Assembly (NCBI GenBank): GCA_030062745.1
Contig: CP099848.1
Location: 5,821,685 to 5,885,684, forward strand
Reading direction: 5' to 3'
Source of the DNA: Capitulum mitella
Taxonomy: Eukaryota > Arthropoda > Thecostraca > Pollicipedomorpha > Pollicipedidae
DNA length: 64,000 nucleotides
Shown here: positions 36,583-48,560 of the stretch, in pieces
How positions within the stretch are numbered: the stretch's first letter is position 1
How the letters are laid out: the number at the start of each line of letters is the position of its first letter
The notes under the pieces: model-generated
Told to the model about the DNA's origin: nothing
What the model saw: only the letters and a program-made list of their open reading frames with translations
The model's database searches: none
Translations under genes and position numbers: made by a program

Positions 36583-36737
36583 TTAAAGCCGGACAGTTCC
36601 ACAGTGTTTACATTGATCACACCAAAGGCTTCATTACGTAGCAAATGAACGCTGGCATTAACCATCACAATTAGCATAAATCTTCGCGCAATCTTGCACA
36701 AATCGGTGTGCTTCAGACACAACCCGGCTTAACTTAC

Positions 36738-36887
36738 TTGGGCAGCAGCTGGTAGAGGAGCTCTTCGCATTTTCGCTTCTCATCCAAATAATCTGCCGTC
36801 CTCTCCTCGACGAGGGCCTCCAAGTTGTTGGCATACTGCTCCATCCGCGATAACAGGTTGTCCAGAATATTACCACTTTCATTGTCC
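36738..36887 (-). CDS. Receptor guanylate cyclase, exon b (dimerisation helix)
   Basis: Follows acceptor ATTTTAG (AG at 36889-36888) and ends at CCCAA|GTAAGT (GT at 36737-36736). It is 150 bases, entering at phase 2 and leaving at phase 2. It encodes [20 protein letters not shown], then [19 protein letters not shown] and [10 protein letters not shown]. This is the coiled-coil signalling helix between the kinase-homology and cyclase domains, needed to hold the two catalytic subunits together. The [18 protein letters not shown] core is near invariant in membrane guanylate cyclases and separates this gene from soluble cyclase subunits. Confidence 0.97.
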
Positions 36888-36889
36888 CT

Positions 36890-38573
36890 AAAATCACAAA
36901 ATGCATTGCCCTGGTGAAAACAACGCCCAATTTCATATCAAGGCACTACCGGGAAGGATGCAACGCAAACTTTTTCTGAATGGACGCTTACTAAAAGCAT
37001 CAAAGTGACAAAGAATGAGGAAAAGCCTGCCAGAAACTAAAATCGCTCACCGAATGCTAACACCGAGACAAGTATGAACATAATGGCAACCTTTCGAAAG
37101 AAAGCATCAAAATATCGAAAGCACTTCGTACCGAAATACCAATAAATGAATGCCAACAGGCGGCAAAGCTTCTGTCAGATACAATGTCCCTTGATGTTGT
37201 CTGTCCGACCATCAGTCGTCTGCGCAGTATTTCAGCATGATTAGTTGGGAACAACCTTTCCAAATGAGCACAAACTTGCCGTGGACAACTGCCTGTGCTA
37301 ATCGTTTCCATAAGCACCGCTTTTAAAAACTTTCTGACGTAAACGACGTACTTCGAAGTCCGGACAGTACAAAGGCGGTCATCATTTGCAGTCGACAGAA
37401 ACCCCGGGAAGTTCTCTGCTTCCCGAAGCTGACAACTGTCATAAATTGATAAAGTGAACGACATCCCACTTGAGGTGGGGTGGTGGGAGGTGGGGAGAGT
37501 TAAAGAGAAAGCAGCAGAGCCGCATGGTTTGAAAGATGGCCTTGCCATTACGTGCAGTAGATTCCGGATAAAACAACGGAGAACCATGACGAAATGTTCG
37601 GTTTCTTTATCTCATAACTACATTTAATGCTTGATCCTTGCTGAGGAAAACGGTAAGGAAATGCGAAAAAACGTTGAGTAATGCTTACAGACCCTAAGTC
37701 ACCATTCACAACTCCAAAAAGCGAATGACTAGCCTACGCTCATCCGGAGGGGTTCTCGAGAACTCCACTCAGGTTTTCTAAACATGTTGTAAAAATGAAG
37801 AGAGCTAGATACGTAAAGCTGTCAATAGCTATTAGTGCGTCATTTTTACAACTCGTGACAAAATTTCAAAATCAGGTCATGCCACGCAGCTGACCTTTTA
37901 GAACTTCTGGTAAGGCATGCCAGAAATGTTTAAACGTTTGCTAGTGATTGTCAAAGAGATACTGGCAAACAAAAGAACGCCTGTTGCTATCCCCGACTCC
38001 TCTGAAAAAAACGTTTCCTCTCAGTATTTCGGAAAATTGTACAACTTTACCTCAGGTCAACCGTACTAAGATGCTGTTGAGACCTTCTTCCAGAAAATAC
38101 TTTGTACTTTTAGAGCAGGAAAAGAGATACAAATCGTCTGAAACGCCTTTTGGATAACGCAACATACCGTTCATGAGGGCTGAGGGACCTGACGTCAGAT
38201 CAGTTGGTGACAAAATCGAATGTACAACAAAATGGTTATGAAGTACGTTTGCTGTTGACGTCTGGTAAGACATGACAGTTGTAAATTTTAGTTTATGTTC
38301 GGGAAGGCTTCGAAAGGCCATGGCCTTATGTGCCCTGACATGACCCGATATCTTTTCAAAGGTTACTTGTCGCCTGGAGCGTCGTAAAATTCCATGAAAT
38401 ATTTTGAAGAGCATAGAACTGATTTCATTTCTTTGCTTTTATTCGTTTTTATTTGCTTTTAGATGTTTGTTTCTGAGAAACAAAGGATATTTATTTGACC
38501 TAGGCTGAACCTGCATGACTGTACTGACGGTGACTACAGACTGTTTTTTTTTTCTTTTTACCTCAGACGAATT
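36890..38573. other. Intronic; unexplained 176-codon frame at 37587-37057 (minus)
   Basis: Part of the 7.3-kb intron 36888-44163. The 176-codon minus-strand frame is long for sequence of average GC, but I recognise no motif in it and see no splice or codon-usage support. It may be a chance frame or a decayed mobile-element piece. Confidence 0.3.
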
Positions 38574-39764
38574 TTAATTCGCTCCTGACTGGCAGTCGAC
38601 GCCCATCACGCTCGACGGGGGGGGGGGGAGCGGTTGACCGCCCCTCTCTAACTCATGAACGGTTGATTTCACGACAAAAATAAACACACCGATGGAAAGC
38701 TCGTGACAAGTAGAAATTGAAAGTGGTCACATTTTTGGTTTTGGATAATACGTAAGCCATTTACGCCCTATATATGTTTTCTCACAGCCGACCGCGTGAA
38801 ACCGAGAAGCGGCCTGGCTCTCAAAGGCTGTGACTAATGAAGTCTAGATAAAGGCACCAACGGACAGGTAAAGGTCCGCAGATGCGGACACATCCCTAAT
38901 TTCTATGATTTGTATAATATATACGCCGGAACGTTGAGTTAAAGACACGGCGATTTTTGCGCCGACTGCAGGCGGACGCTGTAGCCGAACGCGGTATGAA
39001 ATTAACGGGAACTAATTCCAGGGTCTTTTTATTTTTGCGAAACATGGCAATATTTCTTAATTCTAGTGATGGTTTCTCATGCTTAGATTTTCGTAAAATT
39101 CATTAGTTATCAATCCACGCAACTGGTGGAGATTTATTTGCGAGGGTCCGTTGATATCCAAAATATGCCATTTTCTGAAACGTTTTGAACTTCTTGGTAT
39201 TACTCGCGACTATGCAAGCCAGTTCCGTCATTTTGTATCCGTTCTGAGTAATCTATCGCCGATTATGACGATGGTGAATTTTAGCTCATAACATTTATTC
39301 ATTACTTGACCTCAGATCAATGGCTGGAAGTCATTGATACTTTGTCCATTGGCGGCCAATGGATGTCTGAACCACACCACACTAAAAATGTAATACAGAT
39401 TTCATCAAATGCCGAAAAAACGGTGACACGTCTGAAAAATGGGGCTTACCTTAGGTCGATGACCCTGAAAATTCCCAAAATCTGAGATAGCAAATTTGTT
39501 GCATCTGTCATGATTTCTAATCTCCCTCAAATTTTATAGTGATATCCTATTTTTCGAAAAAATTACAGGACACTAAACTTTTTTGGACATATATCTACTT
39601 GACCTTATCTTGGTCAGACACCTGGCTTGACCTGAGGTTAGAACTTTGACACAAGGTGTAAAGGATCAAGCAAAAGGTACACGAAGTTTCGTGTCGCTCG
39701 TTCTCTCGCAATCTTGGAAAAACCTCGTGGGCGGTGAAACATTCCCCAGTTGGAGGTGGGTTAA
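38574..39764 (+). mobile_element. TTAA-flanked non-coding element, family G, copy 2
   Basis: TTAA at 38574-38577 and 39761-39764, with a G-run inside the left end (about 38622-38633). Collinear with copy 1 (34158-35382) over its whole length. Decay shows in its AGGTCA motifs: the palindrome of copy 1 reads GACCTTATCTTGGTCAG here. Confidence 0.8.
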
Positions 39765-40440
39765 TAGTTCGTTTTGTTCTGTGACACCGTGATTTTTCGA
39801 ACCAGATGGACACATTTTGTCTAATATCGTCGTTGGATTGGCCTGACCTGACCTGTCCTTGACTTCCATGCCCTTAAAGAACACATTCACGACCAAATGG
39901 CGTTTGTTTGACATTTGTGCCTTTGTCGAATCATGAGATACTAACATTGTAATATCTGACCTTAGTTGAACGGATATGGACTTCGTTGACCTATAATCAT
40001 CTTTAGCTGATAAAAGCTGCCATACTGTTGAAACGTTACCAATGATGTTTCCAAAACGCATGTTTCAAGCAACTTTACTTGAGTGTCAGTTTCGGCAGAA
40101 ATCACTGTTGTATTCCGATGGCTGTTGACATGAGCCGAGGAGATGCAAATTACTTTTTGACAACTGAAAAACACTCTTGCCCCCTTTTGGACTGTTCAGT
40201 ACTTGAGATCAGTTTACAGGGCCGTCATATTTCCTTTATTTTCTCCAGATTTTGGATGTCATGACTTGACCTTATTTGATCTGATGACACTAAAATACTA
40301 AACCAGTCAGTAAATGTACGTTCATTCTTCATATAATTTGAGAAGCTTTTGATTAGCGTGATTCTCATCACCACGGTTCTTTCAGTTCTCGAGATCATGG
40401 GAATCTCGGGATCCCCCTCCCCCGCCGCGTAGTAAGCGAA
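39765..40440 (+). mobile_element. Element H, copy 2, abutting G copy 2
   Basis: Aligns with 60590-61284: CAAATGGCGTTTGTTT, ACGTTACC...GTTTCC/TGATCCC, TACTTGAGTG/TACCTGAGTTC, GGCTGTTGACATGAGCCGAGGAG/GGCTGTTGACCTGACC...GAGCTGAGGAG, and CAGGGCCGTCATA. Its end (AGTTCTCGAGATCATGGG ... CCCCCTCCCCC) resembles the end of family A. In both loci H directly follows a G-type element. Confidence 0.65.
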
Positions 40441-40809
40441 GTGCGATTTGGACATCCGTGAGTGCACGGGCTAGACACAAAAAAGGGGTAGATGGCAACT
40501 GGTCTCGGTCATTCTCCGTCTGTCATAGTTCAGGCAGAAGTGTCGATCTGTATTCTTCGTAAGGGCCCTGACCCCCATCCCCAATGCTGACTTAGGCTCC
40601 CAATGTTGGTGTGCCCGCCCCTCCTCCCTCCAATATTTCCTGGCGGTTGAAAGCGAAATGGGCAATAATAGCGAAAAGAACGGCCGCAATAGATAAAAGA
40701 TAGGCCCTAAGTATAGAATAAAACATAGAGTGATCTACCCATCTACCGTTCTTTCTTATATCTGTCTATAGGTAACCTAAATAGATGGGGTATCTATAGA
40801 CAGGTAACA
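40441..40809. other. Intronic, nothing recognised
   Basis: Contains a short GATAGA/TCTATA-rich stretch at 40730-40800; otherwise featureless. Confidence 0.4.
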
Positions 40810-40950
40810 AAAAAAACGTAAATTTCCGTTGGTCAAAATAAAGTGGCCTAAATCCGTTGAGAAACTCACATTTGGGGAAGGTTAGGTTGTGGGGTTCTCG
40901 GCTTACCCCCAAATGGTTTACAAAAATTGACGCCCTGTGTTAACGTGTAA
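40810..40950 (+). repeat. Dispersed repeat K, copy 2
   Basis: Short version of 21290-21610, with the shared blocks listed there. Boundaries are approximate. Confidence 0.6.
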
Positions 40951-41264
40951 AATGACATTCAGGATAGTGTCTGCTACAGAAAACAAATGTAGGCAATGGC
41001 GTTGTTTTCTTCTAGCTACGGTGATAAAGTGGATGATGAATATGACATTGTGATGGATGAGACCAATGCTCTATCTCGCGAAGCACAGCTTGGTCCAGCC
41101 TGCGACAATGAAAACACTTTTGCTGTTTCTTCAGATTACATGTTTTTAAATTGCATAATCGGCATGAATCATGATGTTCTGTAAGCTCACCTAACGACGA
41201 AATCAGATGAACAATGACCACGTACTGACCACAGAATCCGAATCGTCATTAGCCACACAACGGC

Positions 41265-41790
41265 CCGTCACAGCGCCGTCTGACACCGCCACACTTTTCG
41301 GCGAACCAACCACTTGAAACCCGCCCCGGCCTCGATACGCAGAACCGGGCCCGTGACGGAGCTGGTCGTTCCGCCGTCCGGCCCGGCAAAGTGCCGGCCA
41401 TGTCCATTAATGTCCGCGCCGGGCCGCAGTCGTAACTCGTCCGCCCGATCTGGGCCGGCCGACCCGTCTAGCGCCGCTTCTCGGAGGTCCTGAATCAGTT
41501 CGACGGTGACGTCACTCGGCTCGTCAGTCTTCGGTCCGGCCCAGGTCGCCGCCGGCGCCGGACGGTCGCGCGCCGTTCGATCCACAGCCGGGAGCGCCCC
41601 GTGCTGATCGTCTCGCTCGCTGGAAGCCGCCGGCCGCCGCCGACCCGTCACGGAGGGGCGCAGCGCAGTCGAAGGGCGCACACCGGTCACGGCAGGCTGC
41701 AGCGCAGCGATGGCGCGGGGGAAACGAGACTGGGTCCTCGTTGAAAAGGGTCCGCGGTAAACACGCGCGATGCGCACGACCGACATGGAG
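41265..41790. other. CpG-rich intronic block; 172-codon minus frame not called as a gene
   Basis: Dense CpG; a minus-strand frame at 41786-41268 starts with ATG and stays open, but its Arg/Ala/Pro/Thr-rich content is what GC-rich DNA produces. No domain is visible and no splice sites support it. Confidence 0.45.
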
Positions 41791-42309
41791 TTTTTTTAAT
41801 TACAGTTTTTTTCATAGCTTCATAACCGCGGTGTGTTGCTCAAACATGTCGTTTTGTACCAAAAAGCCACACCAATCACATCACGTCAAACGCCAATATC
41901 ACATGAAGCTGGTAGTCGTATGCCGCTTCAAGCTGACACGCTGCAAGCGACTCATCACAAACGCCTGACGACGTCCGTCCACACTGATCACTATGCGATC
42001 CTTTTTCGTTTTTGCCAATCAGAGCCCTAATGACTGGAAAAGGCTGAGGGCGGTTAAAAAGCTGCGTGATTCCCAACCATTCCAAAAGGCTTGTTAGTAT
42101 AACAACACTTTCACTCGCCACACGCAATGGATATGATGGAGTGCGACAGCAGTCGATTGGTAACACTGCCATCTCGCACGACTTGGCACCCTTTCCCGTG
42201 CCGAATCCTGTCCTCCGGATTCTCCAGATCACCGCCCGCGGCCCTAACCGCATTTAGAAGGCTTCTGGAACTCTGCATCGCAGGCCTTCCGCGGAAGTTA
42301 TTCTGGAGC

Positions 42310-42600
42310 CTGTTATGGGAAAGATATACCCCCCTCTCTTCCCGTCTCTATCTCGGTCTCACTCCTACTTTTACTCTGTGTGGTTTACTGTTTGTCGTGA
42401 CTCATCTATCCTCTCATCCCACGTCTCTTGTCTCTCATGTCTTGTTTCGCCTGCCATGTATCGTTCCGTTTTTGTTTCTCTTACGCCTTGCCTCTCATTG
42501 CTCGTCTCTCAGCTTCCATTTCTCATCTCTTCTCTCTTGTCTTCGGCCCATTTCTCTTTCCTCATCTCTCTCTCGTTCTCGGCGGTCAAGGGCAAACGTC
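42310..42600 (+). repeat. Pyrimidine-rich tract (TCTC-rich), about 280 bp
   Basis: The plus strand is dominated by C and T, with repeated TCTC, TCATC and CTTGTC words. The overlapping plus-strand frames, rich in Ser/Leu/Phe/Cys, are a by-product. Confidence 0.8.
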
Positions 42601-44163
42601 AATGGCTGAAAGTCGACCGGCGGCACCCACCTCCGTCGGCTCACGGCCTTTTTCGAAGACGTCATCTATAACGCTTGGACGTGGCTCTTTTCTGAGCGGA
42701 TGTCGGCGGAGAAGCATATCGACCACCTCCTCCCTTGCTACCGACTTTGTGACCTTTTAGTGGCAATCAGTGGCCACCCGGCGTAGCAGGTCTTTACCTG
42801 ACGCGCCGGCAGAAAAGTTCGCCGTCATCGATCGGCCTATCCCGTCTCGCTGTGACGTTGTCGGCTCAGGTCACCGACGTCCAGATGTGACGTGGTTCTC
42901 CCTGACGCACGCGGTACACTGTGGTCCGTCCGCCACGTCAGGCGGCGTGGAGCCGGACCCTACTATGACGTCGAATATGGGATGGGATGGTCCGTCAAAA
43001 AGTTCAGTGACAGTTTGGGACCATGACGTCCGTTGAAGTAGCCTCAATCGACGTTCGTTCAAGGACCTGAACAGAAGGCAGCTGTTTTGAGGCCATGAAG
43101 GTGGTCGGTAACACGGGTGCGAAAAATATGATCAGAGGCTGACAAAACGCCTTCCGTGGTAGCTGTCAGCACGGTTGAATACACAAACGCTGTTGTCTTG
43201 TTAGTTCATCTTTTACGGACGATCAATCAACAGTTACTTTATGATATGATGTGACCATATGATATGCTATGATATGATACAACAGCATACAGTCAGATAA
43301 GATAATCGTTCTTGGTCGGAGTAATCTTTTTGTGCTTTCATCGATGTGATTCCCACCAACTCCTGAGAAGGTATTTTCATATCAAAAGGGATTCAAGAAT
43401 TTTTAATTGCTTGGAAACAGGGCCGTAACACTACGTGCCGTAAGATACCTAAATGCACGCAATGGCAGTGCGTACTGATCTGTACACTACGTCCTTTCCG
43501 GTTTAATTTTCGCTGTTTACAAACGGAAAGAGTCATCTTTTAACAAGAATACAAATATTTCGATATCAAAACAGCAGCCATCGCCACTAACGACAACACA
43601 TGAATGTCACATGCATCCGAATGCAATTACTACAACACCTCTTCCAACACTAAAAAAACAACGACAGTCAAACAAACACTTAAAGAGATTAAGCTGGGAC
43701 ACACAAACTCCGGTTTGCATGTAATGGCTAGGAAGAATATTAGAGACTATGGTAACCGACGATGGACAGAGTGCACTGTATCAAGAGATCACGATGGAAA
43801 ATAACTCCGGAATTCACGGCATTTATTACACATAATGCAGTCTTTGCAATGAAGATTATTCGAACTCAGAAGCCGAATTCAAGGAAACAACGGAGCTGTG
43901 TAATGTCACCGCATTAAAAATCGATTTATTTTACGACACATCATTCTCAAAGAAAGGACGGTCGGTTGTAAATCTGCGTAAAAAGTGGCCGATAAGGACT
44001 CACCCGATGAACCAGAGAGGTCGGTGATCGGGATGGCAACACTCCCACCCAACTGGACAAATTACCCGCCAATCAGCCGTGAACGATTTTACAGTTCACC
44101 GACGATTCATAAGCCTTCAGCCGGGCGGCGAGACGGCTTTGAGGGCCGCGACCTCTGTCTTAC
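42601..44163. other. Intronic, nothing recognised
   Basis: Includes a short ATATGATATGA-type repeat at 43240-43285. No coding signal until the cyclase exon. Confidence 0.4.
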
Positions 44164-44332
44164 TTGTTCAGCCTTCGAATGATTCCCTTCAGGGCCTGGA
44201 AGTCAGGTCTGTCGACCGGGTCCTCCGACCAGCAGCGCTTCATCATCTGCAGCACCTCCTCGTCCGCCACGTCGTCGTCGATGGCAGGGCGGAACGGCGG
44301 CTTCTGGCCGTTCCGGACGTTTTCTACGATCT
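44164..44332 (-). CDS. Receptor guanylate cyclase, exon a (end of kinase-homology domain)
   Basis: Follows acceptor GCGTCGCAG (AG at 44334-44333) and ends at AACAA|GTAAGA (GT at 44163-44162). It is 169 bases, entering with two bases of a Glu codon and leaving at phase 2. It encodes IVENVRNGQKPPFRPAIDD, then DVADEEVLQMMKRCWSED and PVDRPDFQALKGIIRRLNK. This is the C-terminal lobe of the pseudokinase domain that couples ligand binding outside to the cyclase inside (CWSEDPVDRPDF is characteristic). It proves the gene is a receptor-type cyclase. Upstream kinase-homology exons were not found between 44333 and 64000. The preceding exon must end in phase 1. Confidence 0.96.
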
Positions 44333-44334
44333 CT

Positions 44335-45189
44335 GCGACGCAATCAAAACCAATGAGGTTAATAAGCCGCTGAAGCCATGCTCAGCCACAGAACGACTCG
44401 AGCGTGGAATCACGAAAGGGACAGGAACTTAACTTCGGACATATTTTAGACCATGCTTAAAAAAGGGGAAAAAGTATCGCGGGAACCACCCAAATTTTTG
44501 ACGACGGCTTATGCACATGGAACTATCATTTTGTGTGGTGCTAGTTTTAACCTTGCTGGTATACGTATGCTCACACAAAGATAAAGAACTTCTACCATAT
44601 CCACGCAGCACTCAACCCACACAACCTTGTCGACGTCAAATCCAACATTCCCTAATTTTTCGGGGTAATTTCAACAATGGAGGCAGGAGAGGGCGGGTTT
44701 CACTCAGGCGGGTACGACGTGTCCCAAGCGCAATTGGAAGAGCGTTTGCCACCGTTCTCCACGCTGGCAACGCGGTTTCGAGTCGTCCCTGTGCTCTCGA
44801 TTTCTACCTCAGGTCACTTGGCAACTGACCTACGGAGGGAGACCATGGCTTTCGAATTGGGATATAGTGTGGTATGGAAAAATTAACTCACCGAACCCAA
44901 AAATGCGACATTAATCACACATTTACAGCACTTCATATTATACAGCAGAAACGCCTGGACGGATCAGGATACTGTTGCAGAATTTCACACCAATGGTTTC
45001 CTTTGGTGTGGATGCGTGTGTCTGAATCAGGCGCGGGCTCGCAACGCTTTTAGGACATTTGTGCCGTTGCATTTGAATAAAGACATATATCAGAAAAATT
45101 CACAACCAGAACTCGCCTCACTGCCAACAGTGCGACAAAATGTAGTTATCCACTGCCATCAGTGCGATAAAATGCAGTTATCCAGACGT
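44335..45189. other. No recognised feature
   Basis: Probably intron upstream of exon a. Chance frames only. Confidence 0.4.
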
Positions 45190-45885
45190 CATATCAGAGC
45201 CCGTTTTGATCATAAGGCTGTGCTATATGCTTTCTATGCCCATGTTCGTTCTACGTTCGAGTACGGCTATGTTGTATGGGCTGGGGCTGCTGTCACCCAT
45301 CTGAAACGACTGGAGCGCGTGCAGCACAAGTTCCTCATATGGGTGGGTTTTAATTCGGATACACCTCTTGACAGCAGAGACTACGTCGCTCTTCCGGCCC
45401 ACTTTAACGTGCGCAGCATGAAGTCTCGCTTTGTGCACTATGACCTCATGTTTCTGCACAATGTTCACCATGCCAGCCTCGACAGCCCTGAACTGCTGCC
45501 AGCATTTGGCTTCACTCTGCCGCCGTGTCCATCGTGTACCCGCGCGCTGTGGAGTATTCCTTTTGCTCGGGTGAATACCGTCCAGCGTAGCCTGTTCATT
45601 CGTATGCTCACCCTGTGCAATACCTTCTTGAACTCTTTTAGGAATGTCGACTTTTTTACGTCCACTACGCGCTCTTACAAATCAAACGTGTGCAGCTTCT
45701 CGAGCTCGTTAGGGTCATATCTGTAATCTTACCCCTGTGCCATGTCTTAATGTTTATTTAATGTTACTGTGACTGAATCGTATTTTGACTCCCGCTTTTA
45801 ATATCTGCCTGCACCAGTAACTGGGCGACTGTGCCTGTTGGTGTCTATAACAATAATACAATACAAAAGTACAATACAAAAACTT
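45190..45885 (+). pseudogene. LINE fragment: C-terminal region of a non-LTR reverse transcriptase plus 3' end
   Basis: The frame to 45726 contains KAVLYAFYAHVRSTFEYG, YVVWAGAAVTHLKRLERVQHKF, then DSRDYVALPAHFNVRSMKSRF. This is the conserved stretch after the RT thumb in CR1/Jockey-type LINEs (S..EYGS.VW.P......LE.VQ.KF). The catalytic RT core is absent, so it is a heavily 5'-truncated copy. It ends in AATACAATACAAAAGTACAATACAAAAA at 45855-45885, an A-rich short-repeat tail. It is a different lineage from the LINE at 14290-16565. Confidence 0.85.
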
Positions 45886-45933
45886 GGATTTCCTTCCAAC
45901 CGCCCTCACTGTATTTAGCCTAACCCCATCGCA

Positions 45934-46480
45934 TTAACTCGCCATTTGAGGCACGTCTTTGCCCCCCCCCCCCTCCTCCTCCTGGCGTATTTCTTAGATA
46001 TCTCCCAAGCGAATAAACGCAGCATCCCGAAACTTTCAGTACCCTTTTTACACCCATTATCTATATAACGAAAAAAAAACGGAAACGAGATCGTCTTAGC
46101 ACACGTCTTAATGACATCATAAAGATAGCCATGTTTTGCGATCCGACGTTCAATTTAACTTTGCCGCTACATTACCGGTGTTTCTGCAATATATGGTACT
46201 GTGGTCTGCACTGAATATCAGCATGACCTGGAACACCACAGATCTCATGCTAGGAGATCCTAGGTAAACTCTGCATTTTCCGATTTCCGGGTCCAATGAG
46301 AATACCTTTTAGACGTGAACTGCACTTACTTTTGGATGCAGCCAGATAGATTAACAAAGTTTCCAGCAACATGATGCACGTACTACTTACGCCGCAATTA
46401 ACTGCATCAGTCCAAAACAATTACTTAGTGTGACCTTTCGCGGTTAAATGCAGATTTCAGCTCAGCGAGTAAACCAGTGG
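45934..46480 (-). mobile_element. TTAA-type element, family F, copy 3 (partial, inverted)
   Basis: The reverse complement matches the right half of F1: the C-run end with TTAACTCGCCATTTGAGG (TTAA 45934-45937), AGATATCT..., CTTTATGATGTCATTA..., GATCGCAAAACATGGC and GAACGTCGGATCGC. Truncated at its inner side. Confidence 0.65.
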
Positions 46481-46644
46481 CATCAGTCTGCCATTGACCG
46501 CCGGGTCGTGACCTGTCCGCGCTCGCTCTCTGTCAGTAGGGATTAGCTGACCGGGCGTCCGCAGGCGGGGGCTATACTGAACCTAGTCATAGTCCGCGGA
46601 CAGTGAAAGTGCGTGCAGTGTGCAGATGCGCGTCATAGCCCACC

Positions 46645-47330
46645 ATGGCTATGACGCGACAGTCCCTGGAAGCTGCGTCGATAGCCTACTTTTCGAAGGC
46701 TGAAGCAAAGCTCTCTTTATTCCCGCTTTTTCGGGACGAGTTTGAAGAGCGCGACGCAGAGACAGCTGCTCTCAGGGAAGAAGTGAGTAGCCTAAAGGAA
46801 CTGTCACCCAGCGAACAGAAGAGTTAGACAACACTGAGGGACATTCTCGCAGGAATATATTGAACATCAATGGCCTCTCTGGGACCGAAGGACAAGATCC
46901 AGTACAGTTCGGCGTAGATCTCGCCTGATCGGTCGGAGAAACTGTGCAAAAGACGGAAATCGACCGTGCACGTAGGATCGGGCCGAAAGATGAGAAGACG
47001 ACATCCAGCGAGCAGGTGCATCGCGCGCTCATCGAAAAGTTCAAAAACCTCGTAAAGTGGGAGGTGCACTCGGCACGACACAAGATGCAAGGATGCAAGA
47101 CCTCCCAGAACGTCCAGCTCAGCCTTAGCCGTAGCCTAACCAAATCAAGAAGATCTTTGTTACAGACAATCTGACACGAAAAATCCAACAGTCATGTACT
47201 AAGTCCGCGAACACCGGCGTCGAGGCATGTTGTGGGCGGTCTGGAGTGACAGATGCCAAATGAAAGTCAAATCCAGGGAAGGAAACCGACCCACAAGCTG
47301 AGGAATGAAGACGGGCTGCAAAATCTTCTC
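46645..47330 (+). pseudogene. LINE ORF1-like remnant
   Basis: The first 60 codons (MTRQSLEAASIAYFSKAEAK, then FEERDAETAALREEVSSLKE) are charged and heptad-like, as in ORF1 coiled coils. After a frame change, NTEGHSRRNILNINGLSGTE resembles the SRRNNL.I.G.P motif. Further on come IDRARRIGPKDEK and FKNLVKWEVHSARHKMQ, matching the R.HRIG and KF motifs of the RRM-like domain. IFVTDNLTRKIQQS follows in another frame. At least two frameshifts and several stops. Confidence 0.65.
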
Positions 47331-48359
47331 GGAGAGTGTGCTGCAAGTGCTAGGCAGCCAGAGCACCAGCGAAAACATCGCCGGGCACGGAAGATTGGTA
47401 GTGTTAAAAGCTTTATGAAGGAAGGACTTCGTGCTGCCACTTTCCTGCCAACTTGGCGATTGTTTGCTTGCAGCTGGGGCTGATGCACAAAAGCGGGTAG
47501 TAGCAATTCATGTCTCGGGTTCTCATTCGTTCTGTTGGCTGGGGTTCGTGTTCGGGCGCGGAGAATTTCTTGCTGATTGACCATTGTTGTCGAAGAAACT
47601 TGTCGGTTGGTATAAGTGTATGGTACATGTATGTGTTAAACGCTTTTTCTGCTTTAGTTTCCTTGATTTGACTTATGCGGTTTCTGGACGCAAATAGTTT
47701 GGATGTTATTTTGCCCACAGGCATTTAACATTGCCAATCAGTTTGTATTTTTACATGTGTTTGGATGACATTCAAAGGTAGTGAATTACAACAATGCCTA
47801 TGTCATCCCATGCAACTGGCATGTACATGATTATGAATAGCAATAGAAAACTGCCAGCCACGGTGAAACTAGACAAAGTAAAATGGTAAAACCCGTGTAT
47901 CGGTCACCGTGAAAAATGATATCCATGCCACTTTCTTTGTCATCATGCATCCTGCTGTCTTCAGGTGTGTGACCATCCACCTGTCCCGCCGACGCCAGTT
48001 CGGATTCATTATGCCTTCCTGACCTTTACAACCAACCTGGGGACCCCACTTAACCAGCTGCTGCATCCGGCTGCCATCTCATTACCTCCGAATGCTTCAG
48101 CACAAGTCTTCGCATGGTCTCGGGTTACTATCGCTCTTTCCAGCCTCCTCATCCCACTCAGAACAACCATGCCACATCTGAAACCTCAACCTGTAAGCTT
48201 CTAACCTGTGTCCGCTGGTGGCTACTGAACATATGACCAGATATACTTTGCTTATACAAGCTGGAGTAAAAACCCAGGTCGCTTCAACCACAGTCGCACA
48301 TGCCTCAAAATCAGTCATGTTAACATCAACAACATAACTTTCCCACACGGACTAGACAA

Positions 48360-48560
48360 ACTCCGATTTTAATGACTCTTCTGACTCAGGCATACTTTTG
48401 CTCATTGAAACAAAGTTAGATGAAAGAGCTCACCCTAGTATGTATATGTTAAATAACTATCGTAAACCATACTTAAAAAATTGCGCCAGAAACGGAGGTG
48501 GAATAGCTGCCTATTTTAAACCATCACCCATAACCAAGCAATAGTCCGAACTTGAACTTG
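48360..48560 (+). pseudogene. AP-endonuclease remnant of the LINE
   Basis: ILLLIETKLDERAHPSMYML then NNYRKPYLKN and ARNGGGIAAYFKPS fit the ETKLD...RGGGVA.Y pattern of LINE endonucleases. ETKLD supplies the catalytic Glu position. It is interrupted soon after. Confidence 0.75.

Noticed and set aside
41268..41786. 172-codon minus-strand open frame with ATG
   Set aside because: Low-complexity composition typical of CpG-rich DNA. No recognised domain, so listed only as a CpG-rich block.
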